A stretch of 64,000 nucleotides of DNA, from the IMG/VR virus record IMGVR_UViG_3300018063_000012, positions 37,318 through 101,317 of that record. The stretch is one strand, 5' to 3'. Of the stretch, positions 23,517-32,114 are shown piece after piece. Source of the DNA: a virus. How positions within the stretch are numbered: the first letter of the stretch is position 1; each line of letters starts with the position of its first letter. The notes under the pieces are model-generated. The model searched no databases and was not told where the DNA came from. It worked only from the letters and a program-made list of their open reading frames with translations. A program made the translations under genes and the position numbers.

Positions 23517-23975
23517 ATGACAGAGAAGTGGAAAGGTAATCATTTCGTAGTAGAGATTGACGGGATTCAGTCCCCAACTATAGATGCCGTGCAGGGATTG
23601 TCAATGGGATCCACTACGGCACTTGAAATCGTGGATGCGGGAACTAATTTAATTGATAAGATTAGCTCCGGGATTGTAAAATTCGCACCACTTATTTTGA
23701 TGCGTAATATGGACGGTTCACCGGCTGACCAAGCTTTTATTGACTGGTTTAAAGAGATGTTTGATTTGACTGACCCTATTGCATCACTGGGGAGTAATAC
23801 CAGACGGAATGGTGCAATTGTTAAAAGGGAATTCGGTCAAGAAGTCCTACGCATAGGATTTGTAGGTGCATGGATTCGTGAGATGACACTCGGCGACCTG
23901 ACTTCAAATGCCGAAGATCTGTGGAAAAGAACTATTACATTAGAACACCAAGGATTATTCGAAACAATATCGTAA
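23517..23975 (+). CDS. tail tube protein
   Basis: 152 residues. GNHFVVEIDGIQSPTIDAVQGL at the N-terminus and LGDLTSNAEDLWKRTITLEHQGL at the C-terminus match phage tail tube (T4 gp19-like, Phage_T4_gp19) proteins. It forms the inner tube enclosed by the sheath encoded just upstream. Separated from it only by an HNH gene. Confidence 0.85.
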   Translation: MTEKWKGNHFVVEIDGIQSPTIDAVQGLSMGSTTALEIVDAGTNLIDKISSGIVKFAPLILMRNMDGSPADQAFIDWFKEMFDLTDPIASLGSNTRRNGAIVKREFGQEVLRIGFVGAWIREMTLGDLTSNAEDLWKRTITLEHQGLFETIS

Positions 23976-23994
23976 ATTAAAACAGGAGGAATGT

Positions 23995-24213
23995 ATGGAA
24001 AATTTTACAGGTAGTAAGATGGACGATTCCGGAAAGTTGCCCCTTAGTCAAGCCGGTGACGGGAAAAATATGAGTCCAGAGGCTGGAAATCAGGGAGACC
24101 CCTCGAGCGCCGGACCGACTAAAGAAGCCGCCGCATCCGGTAATCTTGATAGTGTTGTTGGTAATAAGGGGGACGAGTCAAGCAATAAACCATATAATAA
24201 AACCGGTAATTAA
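23995..24213 (+). CDS. hydrophilic low-complexity protein, 72 aa
   Basis: Preceded by ACAGGAGGAATGT. Rich in Gly, Ser, Asn, Lys and Pro with no predicted core; disordered. GNQGDPSSAG recurs loosely as GNKGDESSNK. Unknown role in the tail region. Confidence 0.5.
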   Translation: MENFTGSKMDDSGKLPLSQAGDGKNMSPEAGNQGDPSSAGPTKEAAASGNLDSVVGNKGDESSNKPYNKTGN

Positions 24214-24285
24214 GATTCGGAAGACTTGTGTCCAAAAAGAATAAGAAACGCAAAAGGAAATCACTTAAATAAAAGGAGAACTACA

Positions 24286-25202
24286 ATGGACTTTACATTA
24301 CCAATCGGTGTTCAGAAAGACGGAAAGACGATTAAGAGCATGGAAGTTAAGGAACTGGATGGATATGCCAGAAGGATCCTAACGGACATCAAGAAGAATA
24401 AGAATGCGGCTAAAGTTGTGACCGGTCTTCTAGGGCATTGCCTTATGGTAGATGGAAAGTCTATTGGTGATGTATTAGCACAGAGGATGTTTGTTGTAGA
24501 TAGGAATGCGGCACTGGTCGCCCTGCAGAGGGAGTCTAACGGAGATAACGTGGTCGCGCATTATAACTGTGTATGGTGCAATCAGGGATTTGAATTTGAG
24601 GATAATCTGGCACTACTTGACTGTCAGATACTTCCTGAAGGAGAACTACTTGAAACTGTAACAGTGCAACTCGATAAGGGATTTAAAGATTCTGAAGATA
24701 ATGTCCACAGAGATGTAACGATGAGAGTGCCGACTGGACAGGACGAAGAGGTAACTGCGCATATGTTTTTGGAGAGCTATCAGCAATGGTGCTCGACTAT
24801 TATAATTCGACTGACTACTAAATTCGGTGATTTAGATATGGATAAATTCGCTGGACTCGGTGTTAAAGTTATCGACGCAATATCCGCCCGGGATATTGAT
24901 AAATTGATTGCGGCAGTGAATACCGAGCTCCCGGGGTATAAAACTAAGCACGATGTCATTTGTGCTAACTGTCAAAAAGTTGTGACAGTAAGTCAGGATA
25001 TGTCAAGTTTTTTCTTGCCGAATCAAATGGTGAATATGCGATAAACGAGGTTATATATTTGCTGGCCAGTAAATATCACTGGGGCTACGAGGAGATCCTG
25101 CGAATGCCATATCAAGCAATTGATTGGCACTTTAATAGATTGATGAGAGATCTGGACGCAGAGAAACGCGCAGTAGATGAGATTAAGAGTAAAAACCGGT
25201 GA
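24286..25202 (+). CDS. tail assembly chaperone, gpG/gpGT type with -1 frameshift
   Basis: The zero-frame product ends at 25044 (252 residues, ATG 24286 with AAAAGGAGAACTACA). At 25008-25014 the heptamer T TTT TTC sits in register for -1 slippage; after it, the -1 frame stays open to TGA at 25200-25202 and adds 59 residues, including INEVIYLLASKYHWGYEEIL and MPYQAIDWHFNRLMRDLDAE, typical of gpT-type extensions. That ORF has no good start of its own. The fused protein would be 305 residues. G/GT chaperones bind the tape measure before tube assembly; the tape measure starts 6 bases later. The G part carries CVWC and CANC, a possible zinc pair. Confidence 0.8.
25008..25014 (+). promoter_or_regulatory. 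-1 ribosomal frameshift site TTTTTTC
   Basis: Codons read AGT TTT TTC TTG in frame 0, so T-TTT-TTC fits the X-XXY-YYZ rule with re-pairing on TTT-TTT. It lies 30 bases before the zero-frame stop. No strong hairpin was found just downstream by eye. Confidence 0.75.
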
Positions 25203-25208
25203 TGAGGA

Positions 25209-26714
25209 ATGGCTACAGGACAAGAATTCGGATTTGGCTTTAAACTGACGCTCAATGACCAACTAACAAATTCATTAAAAACTGCGGCCGCTGGAATTAA
25301 CCAATTTTCAGGTCAATTCAACGGATTTATTAGTTTAGTGAAGTATGCAACAAGCGCACTAGTTGGCTTCTACGCAACATCACGAGTAATTCAACAGATT
25401 CGCCAATTGCTATACTTCGGTCAGGATCTGGAACAGAAACAAGTTCAGTTGCAAGCACTGACTGGTTCCTTGAAAGAGGCCAGAGGTCTCTTTGAGTTCG
25501 CCCGGAAGAAGGCGGAGCAGTTACCATTCGGAAGTATCACAGAGATTCTCGGTGCAATCAAAGCTATGAATCTTTTCGGATTTAGCGCCCAAAAGCATTT
25601 TGATGCTATAGCTGGACTTGCCGCTGTCTCCGGTGAATCACTTGAATCAGTCGTATATAATCTGAACTTCTTTACACAGTCCGGATTTGCACGCGGGCTT
25701 GCGCGTATGGGCGTGAACGTAAAGGAACTGCAAAAAGCTACCCATGGATTAAGGGCAGGTACTGATGAATTCAGAGAGGCAACTATCAAATTCATTGGAA
25801 GTCAAGAGAAGTTTAAGAATGCAGTCAGTGTGCAGAGAAATACTCTGGCCGGTCTACGAGATGATATTCAAGATGTCTTTGAAGCGTTTAAATTAGATAT
25901 CATAGGATTGAATAAAGAAGGTGGATTACTGGGTGGGTATAAGAGATTCCTGCGACAGATTAGAAACTTTCTGGTAGAACATAAAGAAGGATTGAAACAA
26001 ATAGCAGTATCTATCGGTCGAGTCCTTGGCGGTGTATTTGATATACTTGGACAAGCATTTACAAGAATGACTAAGAGTTTTGGTGGGTGGATTGATTCAA
26101 CAGGGAACATGTTTAAGACTAATCAGGACTTGATTACTCAATTTTTATTTTGGATAGGACTGATTGAGTTGAGAATCGAGGGCATAATGAAAACAGCATG
26201 GGAATGGATGAATAAAATAGCTGATGCTCTGGGCGGCTGGAAAGCAGTTAGTGCTGGACTGGCCGTAATGGTTGCCGGAACTGGCATAGCGACTTTAGGT
26301 TCCTCCATGGTAACACTGGCATCTGCATTAGGGTTATCCTTAGGACCTATGGCGCTGTTAGCGGCCAATTTGTTTATATGGTCCGATGTTGTAATTCAAT
26401 GGCAACACTTAAAAAAGTCAATGTCAGATATGACTTGGGGAGAGATTGCTCAGTCAATAGGATACTACAGTAATTTAGGCGGATTAATGGAAAGTGTAAA
26501 GGGCATTCCTTCCGCCGGAAAACAAAGTATTACTCCAGCTGAATCAACCGCCGCTACAGAACGCATACATGAAATTACAATCGGAACCGTGCATAATCAT
26601 TATGATAATGCCGACCCGAATAAAGCACCAGCGCATGCAACTAAAATGATTGATAGCCTAAAAAATAAACGTGGGGGAGAACAATCGAACCCATCAATAA
26701 GAAATAGAGATTAA
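25209..26714 (+). CDS. tape measure protein
   Basis: 501 residues, directly after the frameshifted chaperone. N-terminal GFKLTLNDQLTNSLKTAAAG and long helical stretches (LKEARGLFEFARKKAEQLP, GAIKAMNLFGFSAQKHFDA) are typical of tape measures; a hydrophobic segment near 345-390 (LAVMVAGTGIATLGSSMVTL) could cross the host membrane during ejection. By the usual 1.5 angstrom per residue, the tail would be short, about 75 nm. Confidence 0.8.
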   Translation: MATGQEFGFGFKLTLNDQLTNSLKTAAAGINQFSGQFNGFISLVKYATSALVGFYATSRVIQQIRQLLYFGQDLEQKQVQLQALTGSLKEARGLFEFARKKAEQLPFGSITEILGAIKAMNLFGFSAQKHFDAIAGLAAVSGESLESVVYNLNFFTQSGFARGLARMGVNVKELQKATHGLRAGTDEFREATIKFIGSQEKFKNAVSVQRNTLAGLRDDIQDVFEAFKLDIIGLNKEGGLLGGYKRFLRQIRNFLVEHKEGLKQIAVSIGRVLGGVFDILGQAFTRMTKSFGGWIDSTGNMFKTNQDLITQFLFWIGLIELRIEGIMKTAWEWMNKIADALGGWKAVSAGLAVMVAGTGIATLGSSMVTLASALGLSLGPMALLAANLFIWSDVVIQWQHLKKSMSDMTWGEIAQSIGYYSNLGGLMESVKGIPSAGKQSITPAESTAATERIHEITIGTVHNHYDNADPNKAPAHATKMIDSLKNKRGGEQSNPSIRNRD

Positions 26715-26728
26715 GGGGGTGAATTAAT

Positions 26729-26911
26729 ATGCCAGAAAAAGAAGGATATGGCTCTTTGAAAACTAATGAAACATTTCAAACGGACCCCGGAGAGACACTC
26801 TTCGGCGATATGGAAGATATGCACGATGTTAATTGTCCCGCATACCAGAATGGGATGGGTGCAACGTGTAACTGTAATAAAGATGCGCAGGATATGCAGG
26901 AGAGTGAGTAA
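26729..26911 (+). CDS. small acidic protein, 60 aa
   Basis: AAGGGGGTG ribosome site. Acidic, with CPAYQNGMGATCNCN near residues 36-50, a possible metal-binding cysteine set. No family recognised; lies between tape measure and baseplate genes. Confidence 0.5.
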   Translation: MPEKEGYGSLKTNETFQTDPGETLFGDMEDMHDVNCPAYQNGMGATCNCNKDAQDMQESE

Positions 26912-26913
26912 CA

Positions 26914-27495
26914 GTGAGTCAGCATAAAGCGGTACGAGGTTTCTTAGCAAATATAAAAAGTAAACCACCACTGATTATTCTTTTTCAGTGGAATCCTACT
27001 GATGTTAAAGAATCAAGAACAGTTAAGTATGCGGATGTGGAGTTGGGTGGATATCAGGCGCCGATACAAGTATTCTCCGCTGGCGGTGCAACTACATACA
27101 GCTTTCAATTAACATTAGATGCGACAGAAAATAGTCGAATTTTTAATGTCTTTAGAGTTGATTTACCGCTGGTAGGTATAGGCGCTACTGTTAGCGCTCT
27201 GAAATCATTTACATATCCGGCGAATGATAAACTACTGAAATTCCTGCAATCAAATTCAGTAGGAGAACCGCCAGCATGCTATTTTGGATTAGGGAGTAAG
27301 GTGATGCGAGGTAGGATTCGGAGCTTACATATAAACTATAAACTGTTCAGTCGACTACTGGTGCCACTCCAAGCAACTGTAGACATAGAATTTACAGTTG
27401 ATGAATATGGCGTCTGGTCAAAGATTGACGCAATCTATCGTCGGATTACATCTACGGCCAATCCCGCGTTGGGCGGCTTCGGAGGATTAATTTAA
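26914..27495 (+). CDS. baseplate/CIS-tube-like protein
   Basis: 193 residues from GTG. PPLIILFQWNPTDVKESR and GGATTYSFQLTLDATE resemble the N-terminal CIS_tube-like domain found in tube-cap or LysM-linked baseplate proteins of contractile systems (Pvc7/T4 gp53 neighbourhood). The LysM-like part is encoded as the next gene. Position between tape measure and hub agrees. Confidence 0.6.
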   Translation: MSQHKAVRGFLANIKSKPPLIILFQWNPTDVKESRTVKYADVELGGYQAPIQVFSAGGATTYSFQLTLDATENSRIFNVFRVDLPLVGIGATVSALKSFTYPANDKLLKFLQSNSVGEPPACYFGLGSKVMRGRIRSLHINYKLFSRLLVPLQATVDIEFTVDEYGVWSKIDAIYRRITSTANPALGGFGGLI

Positions 27496-27771
27496 ATGCC
27501 AAGATTTGATAACAGTAAGATTGAGTATGATATTGATATTAAAGTATCGATTCGACCGATACGACTCAATATAAATATTCCAGCCAGCCAGACATTTCAG
27601 ACTGTGATTGAGGCCGGAGATACTATTGATGCGATTGCTTATAGAATATACGGAAGCTCAAGACTGTGGTGGATTATAGCAGATTTGAACGGATTGATAC
27701 ATCCTCTTTATATTGAACCGGGAACTAGAATAAAATTACTTCTGCCAAGATTTGTGGAGCTATATATTTAA
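27496..27771 (+). CDS. LysM-like baseplate protein
   Basis: 91 residues. TVIEAGDTIDAIAYRIYGSSRLWWIIADLNG is a LysM-type motif (GDT..IA...YG....W..I...N), followed by PGTRIKLL. In other contractile tails LysM domains are fused to the CIS-tube-like protein; here they are two genes. Probably positions the hub on the tube rather than cutting the cell wall. Confidence 0.75.
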   Translation: MPRFDNSKIEYDIDIKVSIRPIRLNINIPASQTFQTVIEAGDTIDAIAYRIYGSSRLWWIIADLNGLIHPLYIEPGTRIKLLLPRFVELYI

Positions 27772-29316
27772 ATGCAAGCTATCTGTCACGTGTATGTGAG
27801 TAAGGGCGGGAATGAACTGCCATCCAGTAAGTTAAAGGGGATAGGTAAGTTAGTACCACAGTTACTAAAAAGAAAGCTGTCGAGCCAATTTAGTATCTTA
27901 CAGAGACATAAAGCAACGGATGAGAATGCACTAGATTGGAGTCAGTGGGTAGAATCCGTAGTAGTGCATCAATCTGATTTGAAGATTCCAGCGGCGACAG
28001 TAAATATGCAAGATCCATATTTGTCATATTATGACTACTTTGTGCCCGGACAATTCATTGAGATTCACTTGGGTTGGAATACTGGGTCCGGAGAAGTTGG
28101 ACCCGTATTTAAAGGATTGATTGAAAAAGTTAATTTCAGTCTGAAGAGCGATGGGAAATCAACCGTGAGTCTGGTATGCTTAGGAGATGAAATTGCACTG
28201 ACAACCGGTAAAAGTGCATATAATAGTTTTAGTTCTTCAGCATCTTCCGGCGATGGCGGATTAGTAAATATTGCGGGTGAAGAAGTATCTTTCGATAGTC
28301 CAGATGGGGTTGCGGATGCACCAGAAGTAGCATCATCAACAGTTAATGATATCCAGAAAAATATAAAAGAGATAACTGATAGAGCGGGTTTACAATTGGC
28401 ACCAATTCAGAGTGTGCGTATGAAGGTAGAAAGTAATCGTAACTCACAGGAGATTTCAGATTCAAAGACAGACCTTCGAAGACTATATGAAATGGCAGAA
28501 GAGCATTACGCGGTCTGGTACTTAACAGGAAAGACTTTACACTTTGTAGATCTGGTAGATTTTGTTAGAGGAAGAGTGCCGTCATATACGGTCGTGTTTA
28601 ATAATGGAGAGAATCAAGGCGATTTAGCTACGTCAATTTTTGGAAGTATGAATACTGAATCACTGATATCATATGGGAACGCCGAAGATAGAGCACTATT
28701 TCATCCTGATGGGAGGAGATTGCAGATGTTAGCCGATACAGTCGAAATTTCTGATTATCGCTCTGTCAAGGAATTTATACCTAAGTATGCAACTAACTTA
28801 AATCCAGAAACTGGAATATTGACGGTGTATAGTGATGGAGAACCAGAACCAAAATACTATCGATGGAATGCAGAGAAAGTTCAGCACGGAATAGAGACTG
28901 ATAAAGAGAAGTTTGACAACTTTACAAAGACACTTGGCGTAGATGCACTTAGAGGTAAAAATCGTATAAACGAAATTAAACAGTATATGGACGAGATAGT
29001 GCCTAAGAAAGAGGCGCCAACGGATAGAAATAATAAAGATAAAGTAGAGAGAGCTAAAGCTCCAATCGACTTTATGGGTAATGGACTAAAAGTGACACTG
29101 CCATTCGGCTCATGGAAAGTTAGAGCTATTGATTCAATAGAAGTGGTCGGGATATCAAGATATTCCGGGGTGTACTTTGTGTCCGAGGTAGAGCATAACT
29201 GGAGTCACGAGGGATATAAGCAGTCAATGACACTACAGAGAGTGTTTAATGTTGGCAAGTTCCTGAAAGAATCAGGACTAGATACATTTCAACTGAGACC
29301 ACCATTCGGATTCTAA
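27772..29316 (+). CDS. baseplate hub protein (gpD/gp27-like)
   Basis: 514 residues. VHQSDLKIPAATVNMQDP and PGQFIEIHLGWNTG...FKGLIEKVNFSL match the first beta barrel of phage late-control gpD/T4 gp27 hubs; LRRLYEMAEEHYAVWYLTG and a C-terminal WSHEGYKQSMTLQRV fit the rest. It forms the trimeric hub between tube and spike. Confidence 0.8.
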   Translation: MQAICHVYVSKGGNELPSSKLKGIGKLVPQLLKRKLSSQFSILQRHKATDENALDWSQWVESVVVHQSDLKIPAATVNMQDPYLSYYDYFVPGQFIEIHLGWNTGSGEVGPVFKGLIEKVNFSLKSDGKSTVSLVCLGDEIALTTGKSAYNSFSSSASSGDGGLVNIAGEEVSFDSPDGVADAPEVASSTVNDIQKNIKEITDRAGLQLAPIQSVRMKVESNRNSQEISDSKTDLRRLYEMAEEHYAVWYLTGKTLHFVDLVDFVRGRVPSYTVVFNNGENQGDLATSIFGSMNTESLISYGNAEDRALFHPDGRRLQMLADTVEISDYRSVKEFIPKYATNLNPETGILTVYSDGEPEPKYYRWNAEKVQHGIETDKEKFDNFTKTLGVDALRGKNRINEIKQYMDEIVPKKEAPTDRNNKDKVERAKAPIDFMGNGLKVTLPFGSWKVRAIDSIEVVGISRYSGVYFVSEVEHNWSHEGYKQSMTLQRVFNVGKFLKESGLDTFQLRPPFGF

Positions 29317-29317
29317 G

Positions 29318-30214
29318 ATGAGTATGTTATACGGAATCTATCGAGCCAGAGTAATAGCTAATAAGCATAAAGCTAAAGACGGGAATATTTATGTGAGATT
29401 GGTTAATCAAGAATTAATTAGCCAACCATTCTGGGCCTCGCCCGCATTCCCTAATGGACAATTCTTTGTCCCATTTGTTGGAGATGTGGTGTTTGTAATG
29501 TTTGAAGAAGGTTTCATTAAATCGCCACTTTATATGTTCCAAGCATTCCTACCGGGTAAAGAACCAAAAGAGATAAGTGAAAACTATCCATCCCGGAGAA
29601 TGATTAAGACTAAAAAAGGACATAAAATTGAATTTGAGGAAACTAATCAGAAAGAATTTGTAAGTATTACATCGGCACCCAAACTTGGAAAGTCACACAA
29701 TATTATATTGGATGTTGAACAAGATGAGATTCGAATTACCCACTCTTCCGGCAAGAGCTCGATTGTAATGGGTAAGGACGGAGTAGTTACACTTATCACA
29801 GGGGTACTAACTGTAGAGACTAAAGATGTGAACTGGCAATCAGAAAAGGTAAGCTGGAAAGCCGGTGATATACTGGAGTTTACAGATAAAAATGGTAATA
29901 AGTTGACTAAAGATAAGAATGGTATCATACTGAAAGATAAGAACGGAAATAGAGTGTTGATGGACTCTAAGGGATTTAAGATTGTAGATAAGTTTGGCGG
30001 ATTCATAGAGATGAAATCCGGCAAGATTACTATCACATCCAAGGGAACAGTTGTATTAGCTAATGGTACTAAAGGTGTTGTAAGAGCAGGTGATTCAGCC
30101 CGGCCGCATACTCATAAGTTTGTGTTGTCATCACCAACGGGTCCGGTTAGTGGGCAGATTCTACCTACGAGTGTAAAATTTGATGTAGTTTCACAAAGAG
30201 TAAAAGCAGGATAA
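29318..30214 (+). CDS. baseplate spike protein (gpV/gp5-like)
   Basis: 298 residues. An N-terminal OB-fold domain (YVRLVNQELISQPFWASPAF, PFVGDVVFVMFEEG) is followed by GHKIEFEET and a run of short beta-helix turns such as DKNGNKLTKDKNGIILKDKN. The tail RAGDSARPHTHKFVLSSP with clustered His may hold an iron or zinc ion in a PAAR-like tip. It pierces the outer envelope. Confidence 0.8.
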   Translation: MSMLYGIYRARVIANKHKAKDGNIYVRLVNQELISQPFWASPAFPNGQFFVPFVGDVVFVMFEEGFIKSPLYMFQAFLPGKEPKEISENYPSRRMIKTKKGHKIEFEETNQKEFVSITSAPKLGKSHNIILDVEQDEIRITHSSGKSSIVMGKDGVVTLITGVLTVETKDVNWQSEKVSWKAGDILEFTDKNGNKLTKDKNGIILKDKNGNRVLMDSKGFKIVDKFGGFIEMKSGKITITSKGTVVLANGTKGVVRAGDSARPHTHKFVLSSPTGPVSGQILPTSVKFDVVSQRVKAG

Positions 30215-30215
30215 G

Positions 30216-30584
30216 ATGACACTAAAAGGATTTAGATTTCCGGTAGCAGTCTCCCCAACACGAGGACAGATGCTAACTACAGAAGAGAGAAGGCAGATTG
30301 AAAGCGATCTGCTTTTACTGCTTGTGACTGAACCCGGATCCAGACCATTTCGTAGAGATTATGGTGTCGGAATTTCCTTGCTCTTACAGGAACCGAATGA
30401 CCAGATGTTACAGACACTGATGAAGAGACTAATTATCGAAGGCATTACTTTGTTTGAACCGAGGGTTGTAATTAATGATGTTCAGTTCAAAACAAATGAT
30501 TCGACACTGACGATTATTCTGGTGTATGAACTACAGGCAAACGAACAGGAGAACACCGCCGAGTTTTCATTTCCAAAGAGGTAA
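30216..30584 (+). CDS. baseplate wedge protein (gp25/gpW-like)
   Basis: 122 residues. LTTEERRQIESDLLLLLVTEPGSRPFRRDYG is close to the GPW_gp25 family core, with RPFRRDYG the expected EPG.R......G element. It builds wedges with the J-like protein encoded next. Confidence 0.85.
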   Translation: MTLKGFRFPVAVSPTRGQMLTTEERRQIESDLLLLLVTEPGSRPFRRDYGVGISLLLQEPNDQMLQTLMKRLIIEGITLFEPRVVINDVQFKTNDSTLTIILVYELQANEQENTAEFSFPKR

Positions 30585-30589
30585 CGTAT

Positions 30590-32113
30590 ATGACTAATAA
30601 AATAGACTACACCGCTAAAGACTACGATAGTATACTGCAGGCATTGCTGGCACGTAAGAAAGATAAGTTACCGGCATACACTAACGAATCGTCTTCAGAT
30701 TTTGGTGTTTTCCTACTGGAGATGTTTGCAATGCTTGGCGACATGCAATCATACTATATAGATAGAATCGCAAACGAGTCTTTTATCAATTTGTGTAAAG
30801 AGAGACCATCAGCATTGAAACTGGCAGAGTTAATTGGATATACACCCCAAGCGACTCAACCAGCAACTGTAGATGTAAGATTTACATTGAGTACGAATCC
30901 TTCCGGCACAACTATTCCTGCAGGAGATGAAGTTCAGGTTCCAGCATCTAATGATGAGCCAGAAATAAATTTCTATGTACCTACGGACTTGGTAATTACG
31001 TCAGGAAATCTGACAGGTACCATTACTTGTAATCATGGAACCGCCGAGGCGGATACCTTTGTGGGTGATGGGACTCCAAATCAACAGTATCATTTAAGTC
31101 AGAGCCCTGTATCCTCGGGTAGTATTAAGATTGTAATTAGCGCATCGACCTGGACTCCAGTTCAGTATTTTTCTGATAAGGGGCCGACGGATAAAGTGTA
31201 TAAGATAATTGTCCAAGAGGATGACTCTGTAATTATCCAATTTGGAAATGGTATCAATGGGGATATTCCACCGAATGTAACAGTAATAGATATTACATAT
31301 AAGCGTGGCGGGGGAGTAGGATTTAAAGTCTTAGCTGGCGCTATTTCAGTATATGTAGGTTCAGTTAGCACAGTATCCGCAGTGATTAATTTGTCCGACG
31401 GTACGGACGGAACAGAGAAAGAGGCACTTCCTTCGATTAGAGTATTAGCACCAGCTTCCCTGAAGACTATGGATAGATGCGTAACCGTAGACGATTTTGA
31501 AACGGAAACATTAGAAGTATCGGGTGTCCAACAAGCAAATGCAAGAGAATATGGTGGGTTCGTTCGCATTTCGATTATTCCTTCCGGGGGTGGGTCGCCT
31601 TCCGAATCATTAAAGCGGAATGTATTTTTAGCACTCAAATCCAAAAAGATGCTTGGGACACAATTTGTGGTGGTGGATCCACTGTATATTCCCATTGATA
31701 TAACCGTATCCGTAGCAGTTGAACCTGGATTTATTCAATCCGTGATTCAGGGTAAAGTAGTAGCAGTGATTAATCAATACTTAGATTACTCACAGAGAGA
31801 CTCCGTGGGAGCATATTTTCAATCCTTTGGTAAGGATGTATTTTTATCAACTTTGTATCGCCTGATTGACTCGATCGATGGAGTGAGCAATTCTAGTATT
31901 ACACTGCTAAAGAAAGCATCTGAACAAGGAACAAGCACAGGTAATATTACGATTGAGGATTTGGAAGTGAGACAATCCGGAACTGTTACTGTGTCTGTGT
32001 CACAAGGACAGACACTGGTAGCATTCGAAGACCAGGTTAGAACTGTGTTAGAACCCCAAAAGATTGAACCAGTCAATCTGAAAAATATAAAAGGTAGGAT
32101 TGTAAAGGATTAA
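30590..32113 (+). CDS. baseplate J-like wedge protein
   Basis: 507 residues. DYTAKDYDSILQALLARKKD and SSSDFGVFLLEMFAMLGDM, then SALKLAELIGYTPQ, match the Baseplate_J/T4 gp6 family, as do RVLAPASLKTMDRCVTVDDFE and ILVEVxDxxGVS-like LIDSIDGVSNSSI near the end. It forms the inner ring of the baseplate. Confidence 0.85.
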   Translation: MTNKIDYTAKDYDSILQALLARKKDKLPAYTNESSSDFGVFLLEMFAMLGDMQSYYIDRIANESFINLCKERPSALKLAELIGYTPQATQPATVDVRFTLSTNPSGTTIPAGDEVQVPASNDEPEINFYVPTDLVITSGNLTGTITCNHGTAEADTFVGDGTPNQQYHLSQSPVSSGSIKIVISASTWTPVQYFSDKGPTDKVYKIIVQEDDSVIIQFGNGINGDIPPNVTVIDITYKRGGGVGFKVLAGAISVYVGSVSTVSAVINLSDGTDGTEKEALPSIRVLAPASLKTMDRCVTVDDFETETLEVSGVQQANAREYGGFVRISIIPSGGGSPSESLKRNVFLALKSKKMLGTQFVVVDPLYIPIDITVSVAVEPGFIQSVIQGKVVAVINQYLDYSQRDSVGAYFQSFGKDVFLSTLYRLIDSIDGVSNSSITLLKKASEQGTSTGNITIEDLEVRQSGTVTVSVSQGQTLVAFEDQVRTVLEPQKIEPVNLKNIKGRIVKD

Positions 32114-32114
32114 G

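Noticed and set aside
24228-24272. 14-codon basic ORF MSKKNKKRKRKSLK from GTG
   Set aside because: Very short, no clear ribosome site, and it sits in the leader of the tail chaperone gene; could be a leader peptide but unsupported.
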